Positions 36,114-46,715 of a stretch of 64,000 bases of DNA are shown one piece after another. Position 1 is the stretch's first letter. Every line of letters starts with the position of its first letter. Source of the stretch: Aphelenchoides besseyi (taxonomy: Eukaryota > Nematoda > Chromadorea > Rhabditida > Aphelenchoididae); assembly GCA_024699855.1 (NCBI GenBank), contig JAMPIQ010000002.1:4278001-4342000 (forward strand), given 5' to 3'. A program made the translations under genes and the position numbers. A model generated the notes under the pieces. The model did not search any database, was not told the origin of the DNA, and saw only the letters and a list, made by a program, of their open reading frames with translations.

Positions 36114-38146
36114 ATGTCAACTACCGATCCAAATGACGACAATCTTCCCGATCCGCTCACAGCTAAAATGGTCATAAACTCGGATGAAACGAAAGCCGAG
36201 AATCTCGGCGATCACTTACGCGCCGGCCGCTACATAGTTTGGTTCTGTTTTGCCTACGAGGCCTTTTTGGTAAGCCTTGAATTCACGAGTGGTGTATATG
36301 ACGATTGGGTTTAAGTTGCCACAAATGCTGACAATGACATTTCCGATATACGCAGGATTCAGTGCACGTGTTATTTCTTGTGGATCTCACGATCTGCACA
36401 ACTTGACGGCCGTTGAAGCTTGCGATTCATTGCGTTCAATTCAACAGACAACCAACTGTAAACCGCAATTTGAGATTCAATTCGAATCGTTAGCTTATGA
36501 GGTCGGTGATTTGTTTGACTTCTTATTCGATTGTATTTCAGTTTGGTTATTATTGTTCGAGTATATCTCGTGTCAAACAAGCGATTAGTGTGTTGATGGC
36601 TGGAGTCCTTGTTGGTGCAATGTTGTTCGGTCAGCTAAGTGATTCGTTCGGTCGAAAACGAGTGATGTTTTTCACGCACATTGGAATATTGGTCTTCTCG
36701 TTAGCTGCTTCACGGGCCACTTCGCTATTTGAATTCACGATGTTGCAAACCGCAGCGATGGTATTCGTTGGTGGACACAATACGTAATTTCTTTCTTGTT
36801 TTGAAATCTGAATGTAATCGTGCTTTTAGCGTAATGCATGTGTTCCTAATCGAAAATCTTCCAAAACGTCTTCGTGTTCTAGTGACTTGTGCGATTAGTT
36901 ACTCGCCCAATTTTGTAGTAAGTAGATAATTGTGGCTTACTATTTTACCTTTAAAAACTCAGGTGCAATCAATGATCGCCTATTACACCGCAAATTGGCG
37001 TTTGTTGTTACAAGTTGCAAGTCTTCTCAACGTTGTTTCTTTGTGCTTTCTTTTGTAAGATAACTATAAGAGAATACACGTAAGTTGATCTTTCAGATTA
37101 ACGTTTGAGTCACCGCGATGGCAAATCCAAAAGGGATTATTGGAAGATGCCCGAATGGCTCTTACAAAAATCGAACGCATTAATGGAACAGCGACCGTCG
37201 AAAGACTCCGTGCTATTGATCGGATAATTGAGCATGAAATCATCGTAAGACCTTAGCTTTTGTTACAATCGTATGTGTGAACATTTGCAGCAAAACGAGG
37301 AAAAGAAACGAAAACGCAAATACTTCTTCTATCACTTGTTTTCAACGTGGAAAATGTGCTCGTACGTTGCCATCATCTCCTACGCACTTCTAAGCACCAG
37401 CGCCGCTAGCTACGGATTGCTCTTTAACATAGAAACGTAATGAATGGCTAGAAATTCAATGATGAACACCGTTCTAGTATTCCCGGATCGATCTTCGTTT
37501 CAACGGCTATCTTTGGACTTTTTCGTTGGAGCGCCAATTTGCTTGTCGGATCTGTGGATTTCTTTCTACCAAAAGCGGGTCGCAAGATGATCTACAACTT
37601 TGCAGTTTCGTTTATTCTCATTATGCTTCTGACGGTCTTAATCACCAAAATTAGCGGTCAGTTGACATCTCTTGTGATTTCTAAGAGCATTTGTTTCAGG
37701 AAACAACAATCCAATGATTCTGCGTGTGGCGACTCTATCAGCAGCAGCCATGTGCTCACAACTTTACATCGTCAACGGAGTGGTGACTTCCGAGCTGTTT
37801 CCAACGCCAATAAGAAACGTTGCTGTTTCGTTCGTTCAAGTTTCTTCTCGTCTTGGTGCAATCACTGCTCCTCACATTTTTCTTCTGGTAACACAGTTTC
37901 GTAGAAAAGAGATATTCGAGATACTTATAGCAAAATCTGTGGGAACAGGCACCGTATCTTCTCATGTTTTTTGGAATGGCACTAAACCAAATGATCTTCA
38001 ACTGTCTGCCCGAAACCAAAGGCTGTCCAATGCCCGATCAAATGCCCGACAAAAGCAGACGAACTCAACGACCTAATCGTCGCGATTCGCTGCTAATGAC
38101 TGCGAATATTCAACCAAGTTCAGCGAGATTAACCGAAGACATTTAA
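36114..38146 (+). CDS. SLC22-like organic solute transporter, copy 2
   Basis: This is a paralogue of the preceding gene with the same layout: first loop SARVISCGSHDLHNLTAVEAC, motif A GAMLFGQLSDSFGRKRVMFF, VFLIENLPKRLRVLVTCAIS, ESPRWQIQKGL, charged loop KKRKRKYFFYHLFSTWKMCS, ELFPTPIRNVAVSFVQVSSR then LGAITAPHIF, and PETKGCPM. It has a longer hydrophilic N-terminus than copy 1 and more introns. The tail is basic (KSRRTQRPNRRDS). AATAAA at 38197-38202 follows the stop. Unlike copy 1, it has an intron inside the first transmembrane/loop region (36270-36315). Confidence 0.86.
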
Positions 38147-38196
38147 GCGTTTTTATCTCAATCTTCTTTACACAACAAACAAACGAATTTCTTTTC

Positions 38197-38202
38197 AATA
38201 AA
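38197..38202 (+). terminator. Poly(A) signal AATAAA for SLC22-like copy 2
   Basis: AATAAA lies about 50 bases after the stop codon at 38144-38146. Confidence 0.65.
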
Positions 38203-38408
38203 CTTTGTTTATATCACACCGATGTGCGTTGGAATTCCATCTGAAACCTCGTAGTTTGTAGTTTGAATTATGAATTCAAAGTGATGTGCTGCAATTCCAC
38301 GTGAATCGATGAATAGAACTGCGTTTAACAGCGTGTCAGTCAACGCATTTGCATCACCAATTAACCAAATTGGCTGCTCTTGAGATCAGTTTCATCTCGA
38401 ATAGAATC

Positions 38409-40478
38409 ATGTATCGAAAAGGACCGCCGTTATTGCAACTTGGAGATGAAGAAGAGAACGATTTTATCGAATTCAAATCCACTGGATCAGCTCGACGTCG
38501 AAGAAAACTACTGAGATAAGTGGTTAATGAATGAGATTGTCAATTTTGGCTAAATGTTACAGAACTTTACATTTTCAGGTATCTGGCTGTGGTTTTGTTT
38601 GCAACTTTTTTTGTTCTTTTGTTCTACAAAATGCAAGTTCAATCTCCGTCTACGGAACCGGAAGTCAAATTGGATGTTGGAAGAATCAGAGGAAAACGGG
38701 AGTCATTTTCTGGAGGCCAAATGATGGACGTGTTCTATGGTGTACCGTTTGCAGAAGTACCGACTGGACAAAATCGTTTTGAAGTTTGTAATCGTGAGTA
38801 TTCTGTTGCAAAGGAATTTAGAAAACTGTTCCGAAAAAGCCGTGGGATGGAATATTGAAGACCGTTGAGCACAAACCACTTTGCTATCCGATTATGGGCG
38901 ATGCAAAGACTAACACCTTCAGTGAGGACTGCTTGTACTTGAACGTCTATCGACCTGTTGAAGTATCTATTTTCTGTTTGTTTTGGTTTTGATTGGGTTT
39001 CAGATCAAAACTCTACTGCCGATTATGTTCATCGTCCACGGCGGAGCTTACGAAACCGGAACGGCACTTCGATACGCAAACGTTCAAGAAATTGGTCACA
39101 AATTCGTTTCCAAAGACATCATAGTGGTTGCAATTCAATATCGATTGGCGGTTTTAGGCTTCGCTTCAACAGGCGACGATGAGATGAAAGGAAATTTTGG
39201 TTACTTTGATCAACTGGAAGCTTTGCGTTTTGTTCACCGAAATGCTCTCGCATTTGGTGGAGATTTGGATCGAATAACCGTTTTTGGATGCTCTGCAGGT
39301 GGATCTTCTGTTAATGCGCTTAGCGTTAGTCCTCATAGTCGTGACATGGTTTATCAAGTTATTTCGATGAGTGGGTCGCCGTTTGCTGCGTGGACGACGA
39401 GCGAGAATTCGGTGAAAAATACGAAGCTACTCGTAGATCAGTTGGGAAAGAAAGATGGAGAAAGTGTGAAGCAACGTTTAAAACGCGCAACAATGAAGGA
39501 AATATACGATGCATTAAACAGAATTGGAACCACAAAGTTTGGAGTCAATTTCGTGAATTTTGGTCCTAGGCTTGATGGCGATTTCTTACCCAAAGATTAT
39601 CCGGAGCTAATATCTGAAACAGCACCCAAAAAGATGATCATGGGATGTGCAGAAGAGGAGTCTTTACTGTGGAGTAAGTTCGGATTATCTTCTTATTTGA
39701 ATTTGATATTTAGCTCTCGTGCATCCTCAGAACTCATCCACCGCAGCTATGACCATTCAGACCAATCAAATCGCTGGCTTTTCGAGTCGTGAAGTTGAAC
39801 GATTGGTTGATGTTATTGTACGAGAAGGCAGCTTCAGGAATGTCGATGAAGTCAAAAGGAAGGTTCTTGAGTTTTATTTGAATAGCAATGAAGAAGAGAA
39901 GAACAACGTTTTCTATTTACAACGGTACACTCAAGTAAGCTCGAAATACGAACATTCTTTCATTGCTGTTCGTAGATTCTATCCGATTTACAATTCAATC
40001 TACCGATTGTTCGCGACATCATCGATCGGCGTGCACGTGGTTGGTCGATTTTTGCCTACAAATCCACTTATGTGAATCCGGAAGCCACCACTGAACGATG
40101 CCCGATCAAAAAGAGTTTTCATGGAATGGATCAACGATACATGATTTTGGGCTATGGTGAAGATCGACGATTCAAAATGACCGACGACGATCACAAAATG
40201 GAGAATCTTCTCGTCGATACGTTTGTTAATTTCGTTAAAACGAGGTTTGTTTTCTAAAGTTTAGATTTGAAACAACGAATTTCAGTTCGCCAACTACGAA
40301 TCATTTCGATTGGAAGCCCGTGCAAACTGTCGATTCATTGGACTTTGCGTCCCTCCAACCGAATCCAACGATGAACGGCGGTTTATTTTTGGATCGTTTG
40401 AAATTTTGGCGATCGTTGGCCGAAGACTACAAGTACGATTTGGTTCGTATGCTTCCGCAGGAAAAGAACAAAACATAA
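38409..40478 (+). CDS. Membrane-anchored carboxylesterase (type B, alpha/beta hydrolase)
   Basis: A cytosolic leader (MYRKGPPLLQLGDEEENDF, then a basic ARRRRKLLR) precedes a signal-anchor helix (YLAVVLFATFFVLLFYK), so this is a type II membrane protein. The hydrolase follows: VFYGVPFAEVPTGQNRF, FSEDCLYLNVYRP, IMFIVHGGAYETGT (oxyanion hole), NFGYFDQLEALRFVHRNALA and FGGDLDRITVFG. The nucleophile elbow is GCSAGG (Ser codon 39292-39294; usual form GESAGG). The acid region is MGCAEEESLLW and the His region FHGMDQRYMILGYGE. The triad appears intact. Exon 1 (38409-38515) joins exon 2 (from 38581) only if the intron starts with ATAAGT rather than GTAAGT. Ends at TAA 40476-40478. Confidence 0.88.
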
Positions 40479-40557
40479 TCAATTGACTACGTGTAGATGT
40501 ATAAATAGATTTCTTGAATAACCGAAGTTTATTTTGACGTGTTACAAATAAACGAAC

Positions 40558-40987
40558 TCAACGAGCCGAACTACTGTTGCTACTTTTGCTCACGACGGCT
40601 TCTTTCAACTGTGGACGCCAAACCGGAAACGACTCCACTCTCTCGCTGTCTGGTACAATGTACGAAAAAGTTTTATGATAGGCGATTAGATTCTTTAGAT
40701 TTGAAAAGATCTTCGAATTTGCTCCATTATCCACATACCATTTGCCATTGGAATGAACAACTGGAAAGTGGAAGACCTGAAACCAATCTTCCAATTCAAT
40801 CGATTACACGACAACTTACTTTGTGTTGATTGCTCTTGTAAGCAATAGTCAACGGCAAGTCGAATGTAATCTTCTTGGACAACTTGTAATAAAGTCGGAA
40901 CTCGTTTGGAGAAAGCAATTTCGCTACTTCCGACGAACGACGAGCACCAACAAAAACTTCATTGAGCGAAATGCCGGCCAACGACAT
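40558..40987 (-). CDS. Small SH2-domain protein with degenerate FLVR motif
   Basis: Two exons (40987 to about 40839, and from 40794 to 40558), joined across a GTAAGT...GGTTTCAG intron, encode about 130 residues that are almost entirely one SH2-like domain. The N-half has the helix A and strand B pattern (SSEVAKLLSPNEFRLYYKLS). The C-half is strongly SH2-like: LTIAYKSNQHKVFHFPVVHS, then GKWYVDN and IFSNLKNLIAYHKTF. Where other SH2 domains have F-L-V-R, this one has F-R-L-Y, so the phosphotyrosine-binding Arg is missing. The C-terminal tail is Ser-rich. It converges on the esterase with 79 bases between stops, and TTTATT (AATAAA on this strand) lies just beyond the stop. Confidence 0.65.
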
Positions 40988-43900
40988 TGTGCTTGATTTT
41001 TCGTCTGCAGTTGACAGCTTCGTACTGTTCTTGAATGACTCATGTACAGACTAGAATCAATTGGTTAACACGAACATCACTTATCATATCCACCTCTTTT
41101 GGCGTTTGTTCTGATTTGCGTTTCGTAAACCACTCGACGTACTCGAATTCGTAGGGTCCCTGTGTGAACATTTCGAAGCAGGAGAACGAACAACCGTCTC
41201 AGAAGAATTGAACAGCAAATGAGATTCGATTTGCAGAGAAAAGATAATTTGCATTCAGTTCTGACTGATCCTCGGTATACTGTAACCATGATTGAAGTCG
41301 GTTGTTTTCTGTGTTGAAGTTCGTTTGAAGGCACTGGTTTTCTATCATCAATCACCAACCAATTAGTTTTGCCAGAAGTCAATGTGCTCTTATTTTCACT
41401 TTTAATGGTCATTCCCCGTCCATTTTGTACCTCTCGAGTCCCGATTTATTGGTACCCCGTACTGCGGCGCGAGTGGTTTTTTGCAGATGCAAACCGGTGC
41501 CGGGTGCAAGGAGATCGCGTTTTGAATCGGTTCCAAAGCTGTTCGGGGGTGGCACGAAATGTCGCGCAGTGCAGTTGTCCTTTGAAGGGCGGAAAGTCGC
41601 GCAGCCGTTTGGCGGGAAAGAACCGGACCTATCGACGGTTTCCAAACCGGTCGACTCGCATTTTACGACTCCGATCAAGTACCCCGAGATCAGTGGGCAG
41701 AAGCTTCATAACATTAATCAAACCACTTTTATGGTCAAAAACAATCGAAAGCGACAAGTGTACTTTAAGCTCAACGTCCTTTGGAACGTTCGATTCGTGT
41801 TCCTCGTTTTTGCAACTTGCGACAGGCACGACAAAATTCGCGCGCGATCGGCACCATCCAGTACGAGGGAAATTGTTGGCGGTCTGCCAAGAAAAAACGA
41901 GCTGAGAGTTGTAGTCGAATGAGCAACCGGTCGCATCGTTCCGTTCCAAGTCGTGACGCGCCATGACTCAAACGTTTCACGTGCGTGGGTTACTTCGAGC
42001 AATGACCTTTGGGTTAGCATATGATTGCGAGAAGTGGAGCAAGCGAAATACGCACATTCCCGATCTGCTGATTAACAATCCGAAAGAATTGTGCTCTCGC
42101 AAAAGTTATGATTTGATTGCTTGTCAGAGGATTCATCTTTCGTTTTTTGCCCCCGATTGCCGTTCCGAGTTTTCGGAGATTGGAATTCGACTTCCGGTCG
42201 CCAAGAACGACTGCGGGTTGTCTGAGTCAGAGAACGTAATTGTCTTAAGTTTCGGTCTCATGGCTGCGATCATAAATCAAACGGACGCCGTGAACTCAAA
42301 GTTCCTCGATTGTCGCGGGCCAATTCATCGTTCCGCTTCAAAGCAAATTTGGATCCAACTGCTGCACTTCGCTATTTATAGTCCCAACGAACTTTACACG
42401 CTCGTTTGCATTTGGAGTGGTTTTTGGCCAACCGAACAAACGCGGTAATCTCTTGATCGTTGTTGACCATTGGCAATTTGCACCCGCTTCTTCTCGTTCT
42501 TTCTTTCGACCTCTCGGATTAAGCGAAGATTATCCCGAAGATTTGATGTCCAAAAAGTTCGAACAAAAGTTTTAAAGTCGAAGACGACAATTAGCATTGA
42601 AGACCTTGATTCCCGTTATTAACACCCACTAAGTCGGATGTTGGACGAAGACACCGAAGATCTCAAGTTCGGTCAATTTACAACGACTCTCGTCCTTTGA
42701 TCAAGACCGTCGCCACTTGTTGATGTTTACACGTATAAAAATAGTCAATAGACAAAAGCACCTTACGTAATCAGTTCAGCCAAAAAAGCACAAACTCCAG
42801 TGAAACCGTGAGACTCAGAAAACTTGACTCTAATCACGTGTAGTTTCGATCGATTCGAAAACACGTGGACAATTGGATTGCTTTTTTTAAACAGTTTTTT
42901 GGTCCAAAAATACGCTAAAAGCTCCAATTTCTTAAATCGTAAGTGTTGTAATCGGATGAGCAAAATCGCTCGATTAGCACCCGAAAGTTCTATGACTATT
43001 TGAATTTGCAAAGCTCTTCGTTGCTTTGATTCTTTTCGATTGAATGTTCTCCTTGGCTTCTGACTTTTGTGCTTTTGCTGCGATTTCACAGCTCAAAGTG
43101 CACGTTAAAGCGATTCGGTTAATGTCGCCCCCAAACCCTGTTCTTTTGACTTTTGCAACTTTGTCGTCATTGTGGCCGTCGCTTCGAGATGTTTCGTATT
43201 TGATTCGCGCTCCGAATCACTTCGCCGCCGACTGGTCGACGTTGTTTCGAACCGCAAAAGACCACGACAAGTTACCGAGTTGTTGTGTTTTTGTTTACTC
43301 GTCGATGGAGTGATTTTTGCTCTCGCGATTTTTGGACCGAACCCAAAAAGAACAACATCCCCAATTGGCGACAGAAACCCGCCAAACAAAGATCGAAAAA
43401 CACTTCCAAACGTCGCAATCGTTCGACCTCATCTCCGAGTCGATTTGCAATTTGAAAGTCTGAATGACGCAAATTGGAAGCATGTTATCAGAAGGTGGAA
43501 TTCTCATCAGCATAATAATTCATGAACTTCGTTTGCACATGAACTGGACCTTGAATCTGCAGAGCGAATAAGACGAAAGGTCAACTTAACGAACTGGAAA
43601 CCCCCGCATTCCATTTGGTCTGTCAACGTTTAAAGTTTGGAAGACCGAAAATTTCAACGAAATCATTTGTTGTTTCCTTTGCTCTTCCGATCAGTTTGCA
43701 ACGTCTCCTGCTCATCAACGCACTTGGACCCGGTCGATAAGCAAATTGCTGGGGGTGTCTGTCCATTTGGAATGCAAATTGAATTTCCTTTTCTGTTTCA
43801 CGTGAACTTCTGAAGGACCGAAAATGCAACAAATTTTGAGCCTAAAAGTTTGAAAAATGAGTTCGTGCCAAAGAATTGAAGGACTGTCGGTTTGCTGCAG

Positions 43901-45518
43901 GATTTGCAGGTCTGAAGAGAAGGCTGCTGTTCGAAGATCCTACGCTTTTGTGACGTTCCGTTGGTCCCCGGATTTCTCGAACGACCGCCGTTTTTTTCAC
44001 GTGAACTTTTGGCGTCTGCCGGCGAACAAAAATTCGGCGGTTTTCGCGTCTGTCCGTCTTTTTCTACGAGTCCGTCGGCAAAATGCCAACGTCCACAGAG
44101 TTTAATAGTGTAGGTCATAGAGACGAGACGATTTGTTTTTAGCTCTTTGTTGGTGTCGTCAGAGTCCTGGAGTGTAGAAATGAGGATTTCGAATTGCGGC
44201 ACTGGCCAACGAATTTCGACACGAAGCGCGAAAACGAGACGATCGAACGAACAAAATGACGAGTTCTGTCTGGACCCCATCGGTAGCGCGATCCGTCTGT
44301 TCGCACATCGGATGCTCTGTCGAAAGTTCATTGTTATTTCGTGGAGACAATCTGAACACATCATAGTCCAATCAATCTGACGGAAAATGATGTTTCCATT
44401 GATATTCAAAGATTACAACGTCCACCCGATCAGCGAATTTCCTCCACTGTAACGAGCGGTCTTTGGTTGTTGGAAGAAAATCAAATTTGCCGACTTGAGA
44501 CCGAGAACGTTAACCAAAAAAGAACAAAAACCACGAGTTTTAGCCTCCGGTTGTTTCTGGCTGATCATCACTCTCGCCGCTCTTATCATCTGACGTGTTT
44601 TTTGGCGCGACAGTGTTTTTGGGGTTTGCGTAGCGACGAGAATTCGACTAACTTCCTCACGCGCATCGAGCGGCGGCATTTGGGTGTTTGATGAGACAAA
44701 GAACAGAAATCGTAAACGTTCGAGACTAATTTGCGAGTTACGGCGCCAAACGTTGTCTTGAGGTTTCTTATCACTGGGTTCATGACTTTTGCAATCAGCA
44801 CGGCGCCGATCGCGCATCTCAAACGTCGCTCCAATGAGCAGTTGGAACGCTGGAACTGTCAATTCGGAGTCCAAATTTGACGATTAAAAGGCGCCACCGT
44901 CTTTTTTTTATCAAATTAGCAGCATGACCTTTGTCTTCCAATCGTTTTGCACGCTTCTGATGTCTGCCAATCAACGAGAACTCAAAGAACTTTTCTGGAG
45001 AATTTAATCTCATTTGCACTTTGACACTCAAAAACGGCAACTTTGCATTTGAACTTTTTTGTTCTCGACGTTTCAAACGCGATTTCGTGCCGTTCACTTT
45101 CGCATCGTTCACGCGATTTCCCAAAAAGATGCCGTTAGCCCATTAGTTCATTTGAACTTTTCGAAGGCGGGGATTCCCTTGGCCGTTCGCCTGTGCCACT
45201 TAACTGACTTGTGTTTTTTGTCACCAAAAAAACGCGACGGGCACGAGCTTTTACGAACACGCCACGCCTCTTTTTGTCTGATGGGCGGAGCTGAAGGCGG
45301 CAACGGCTCGGTCTATTTAAACGGACGGTTGACGGGTCGACGATTTCGCTTTGCCATCGGTTCTGCGCGTTGCCACGAGTCGGCACGCAGTTGATTTTGA
45401 CTCCAAAAAATGTTTTCGATTCACGTCGTGCTATCACTCGTGCGGTTATCCGTCCAACAATCCACTGACTTAATTGTTCTTTTCAGTCAAAACGTTAAAT
45501 CCAAACGATAAATCAAAA
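40988..45518. other. Long gene-poor region upstream of the orphan gene
   Basis: 4.5 kb with no convincing exons. Three overlapping or adjacent plus-strand open frames of 160-180 codons (41369-41905, 41425-41922, 41963-42448) occur in a GC-richer stretch. They lack domains, splice links and a consistent frame. Several CACGTG motifs are present, including two identical TTTCACGTGAACTT copies at 43796-43809 and 43995-44008. A TATA-like box precedes the next gene. The layout suggests regulatory DNA. Confidence 0.45.
45314..45321 (+). promoter_or_regulatory. TATA-like box upstream of the orphan gene
   Basis: TATTTAAA lies in an otherwise GC-rich context about 205 bases before the ATG. It is followed by a likely non-coding first exon and a 3' splice acceptor (TTGTTCTTTTCAG, ending at 45486). 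Inferred from sequence alone. Confidence 0.4.
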
Positions 45519-46148
45519 ATGTTCATGGTTTCCGCTCCATCGCCAATGGTCAACAATTTGGGACTCTTGCATCATCACCAAATTGTTTGTCGTCGTGATC
45601 TGAAGTTGAAGCTCGACCAAACCAACGAAACCCACAACGACGATCAGCTCAAGAAACTTTCCACCACTTCGACCACCTCAACTGGCAATATGGGTGGTCT
45701 TCGTCGTACCGTTTCATCGTTGCAATCGATGAAAACCTGCGTGTTTGACAGCGCCAATGCGGACAAGTGCATTGTGAAGGTTCGTCAAATCGAACTCTGC
45801 TTTACCACCACCACCGAGAAACCGTTCATTCTTCGTGTCATTGCACCCAACGGCGAGACTTCGGAACGATTCGCATTTCCGTTCGGCAAAACCGCTCGTT
45901 TCTCGCCACGTATGGATGGTTGTGGACATGGCGACTGGACGTTCATCATCGAAACCATCGATGCCGCCGATCAACAACCCAAATCGAAGAAGGTCGATGC
46001 ACCGGTTCTCCGCACTCAAGTCAATCTCGAAGGTGTTGGCTCTCTGTACTACACGATTGACGATCAAATGCAAATCAAATTGAAAGATCAGGAATGGATC
46101 CGTTTGCCAAGTGCCGCAAGTGCATGTCGTAACTCGCAATCCTGTTAA
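45519..46148 (+). CDS. Orphan protein with a conserved-looking beta-rich core
   Basis: The coding sequence is one uninterrupted exon of 209 residues beginning MFMVSAPSPMVNN, 32 bases after an acceptor. The N-terminal third is His/Gln/Ser/Thr-rich and disordered (KKLSTTSTTSTGN). The rest looks like a compact beta-rich domain: KCIVKVRQIELCFTTTTEKP, FILRVIAPNGETSERFAFPF, GCGHGDWTFIIETID and LEGVGSLYYTIDD. The end is Ser/Ala/Cys-rich. Codon use is biased (CGT, AAG, ACC, GTC), unlike the neighbouring chance frames, which supports a real and perhaps well-expressed gene. No family recognised. The long flanks on both sides are typical of a developmentally regulated gene. Confidence 0.75.
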   Translation: MFMVSAPSPMVNNLGLLHHHQIVCRRDLKLKLDQTNETHNDDQLKKLSTTSTTSTGNMGGLRRTVSSLQSMKTCVFDSANADKCIVKVRQIELCFTTTTEKPFILRVIAPNGETSERFAFPFGKTARFSPRMDGCGHGDWTFIIETIDAADQQPKSKKVDAPVLRTQVNLEGVGSLYYTIDDQMQIKLKDQEWIRLPSAASACRNSQSC

Positions 46149-46715
46149 GTTGCAATCTTTTTCTTATTCAATCATTTTGTTTGATCTCTTCATTTGTTTT
46201 ATTCTCAACTTTTCCGCCCACATACCAAAACATTTCCATTTACTCTCTCGCTCATTACTCGTCACTTACCGGTTCTCTTTTTCTAAAGACCGCAGATTCG
46301 TTTCGCTAGAATTTTAGTTTCATTCTAACGTTTTTGCAAAGGCCATCAGTCTTTCATCTCTACCAAATGCCTTTTGCATTTTGGTCCTATAACCACAAAC
46401 GTTCTTAAAACGTTCTTCTAGCCGTTGGACTTGATCGATTGGACCTTCGAGGACAATCGATTGGTTTCCGATGCGGTTGCTCTTTCGCACAGCTTGATCG
46501 TGTTCATTCAGACACGACTTGCGCTTTCGATCGTCTAATTTGTAATCATATCTACGCTTTAATGTGTTCAAAATGTGTTTGTAAATTTTGCTCATTCAAG
46601 TGCCTTAGTCCCAATGTAAATAGCCGCCGTTGTGTACAAAATGCAGTTTCAATCTTATTTATTTACGAAGCATATTGTTTGTATGTTAAGGTTACAATAA
46701 AAACAAAAATGAAAT
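46149..46715 (+). promoter_or_regulatory. Predicted 3' UTR of the orphan gene, with PUF site and poly(A) signal
   Basis: The pyrimidine-rich, A/T-rich sequence after the stop runs to AATAAA at 46696-46701. A TGTAAATA at 46615-46622 matches the PUF-protein consensus UGUANAUA. A minus-strand open frame (46595-46320) lies antisense inside it and is taken as chance. Confidence 0.45.

Noticed and set aside
39283..39303. Esterase elbow is GCSAGG instead of GESAGG, possible inactive esterase
   Set aside because: The nucleophile Ser, the acid region and the catalytic His region are all present. The Glu next to Ser is not part of the triad.
41369..42448. Three long plus-strand open frames (178, 165 and 161 codons)
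   Set aside because: They overlap or abut in different frames, show no domain, no bias like the real genes and no splice context. A few frames of this length are expected by chance in 64 kb at this base composition.
46320..46595. 91-codon minus-strand open frame
   Set aside because: It lies antisense inside the predicted 3' UTR of the orphan gene, just before its poly(A) signal, and matches nothing I know.
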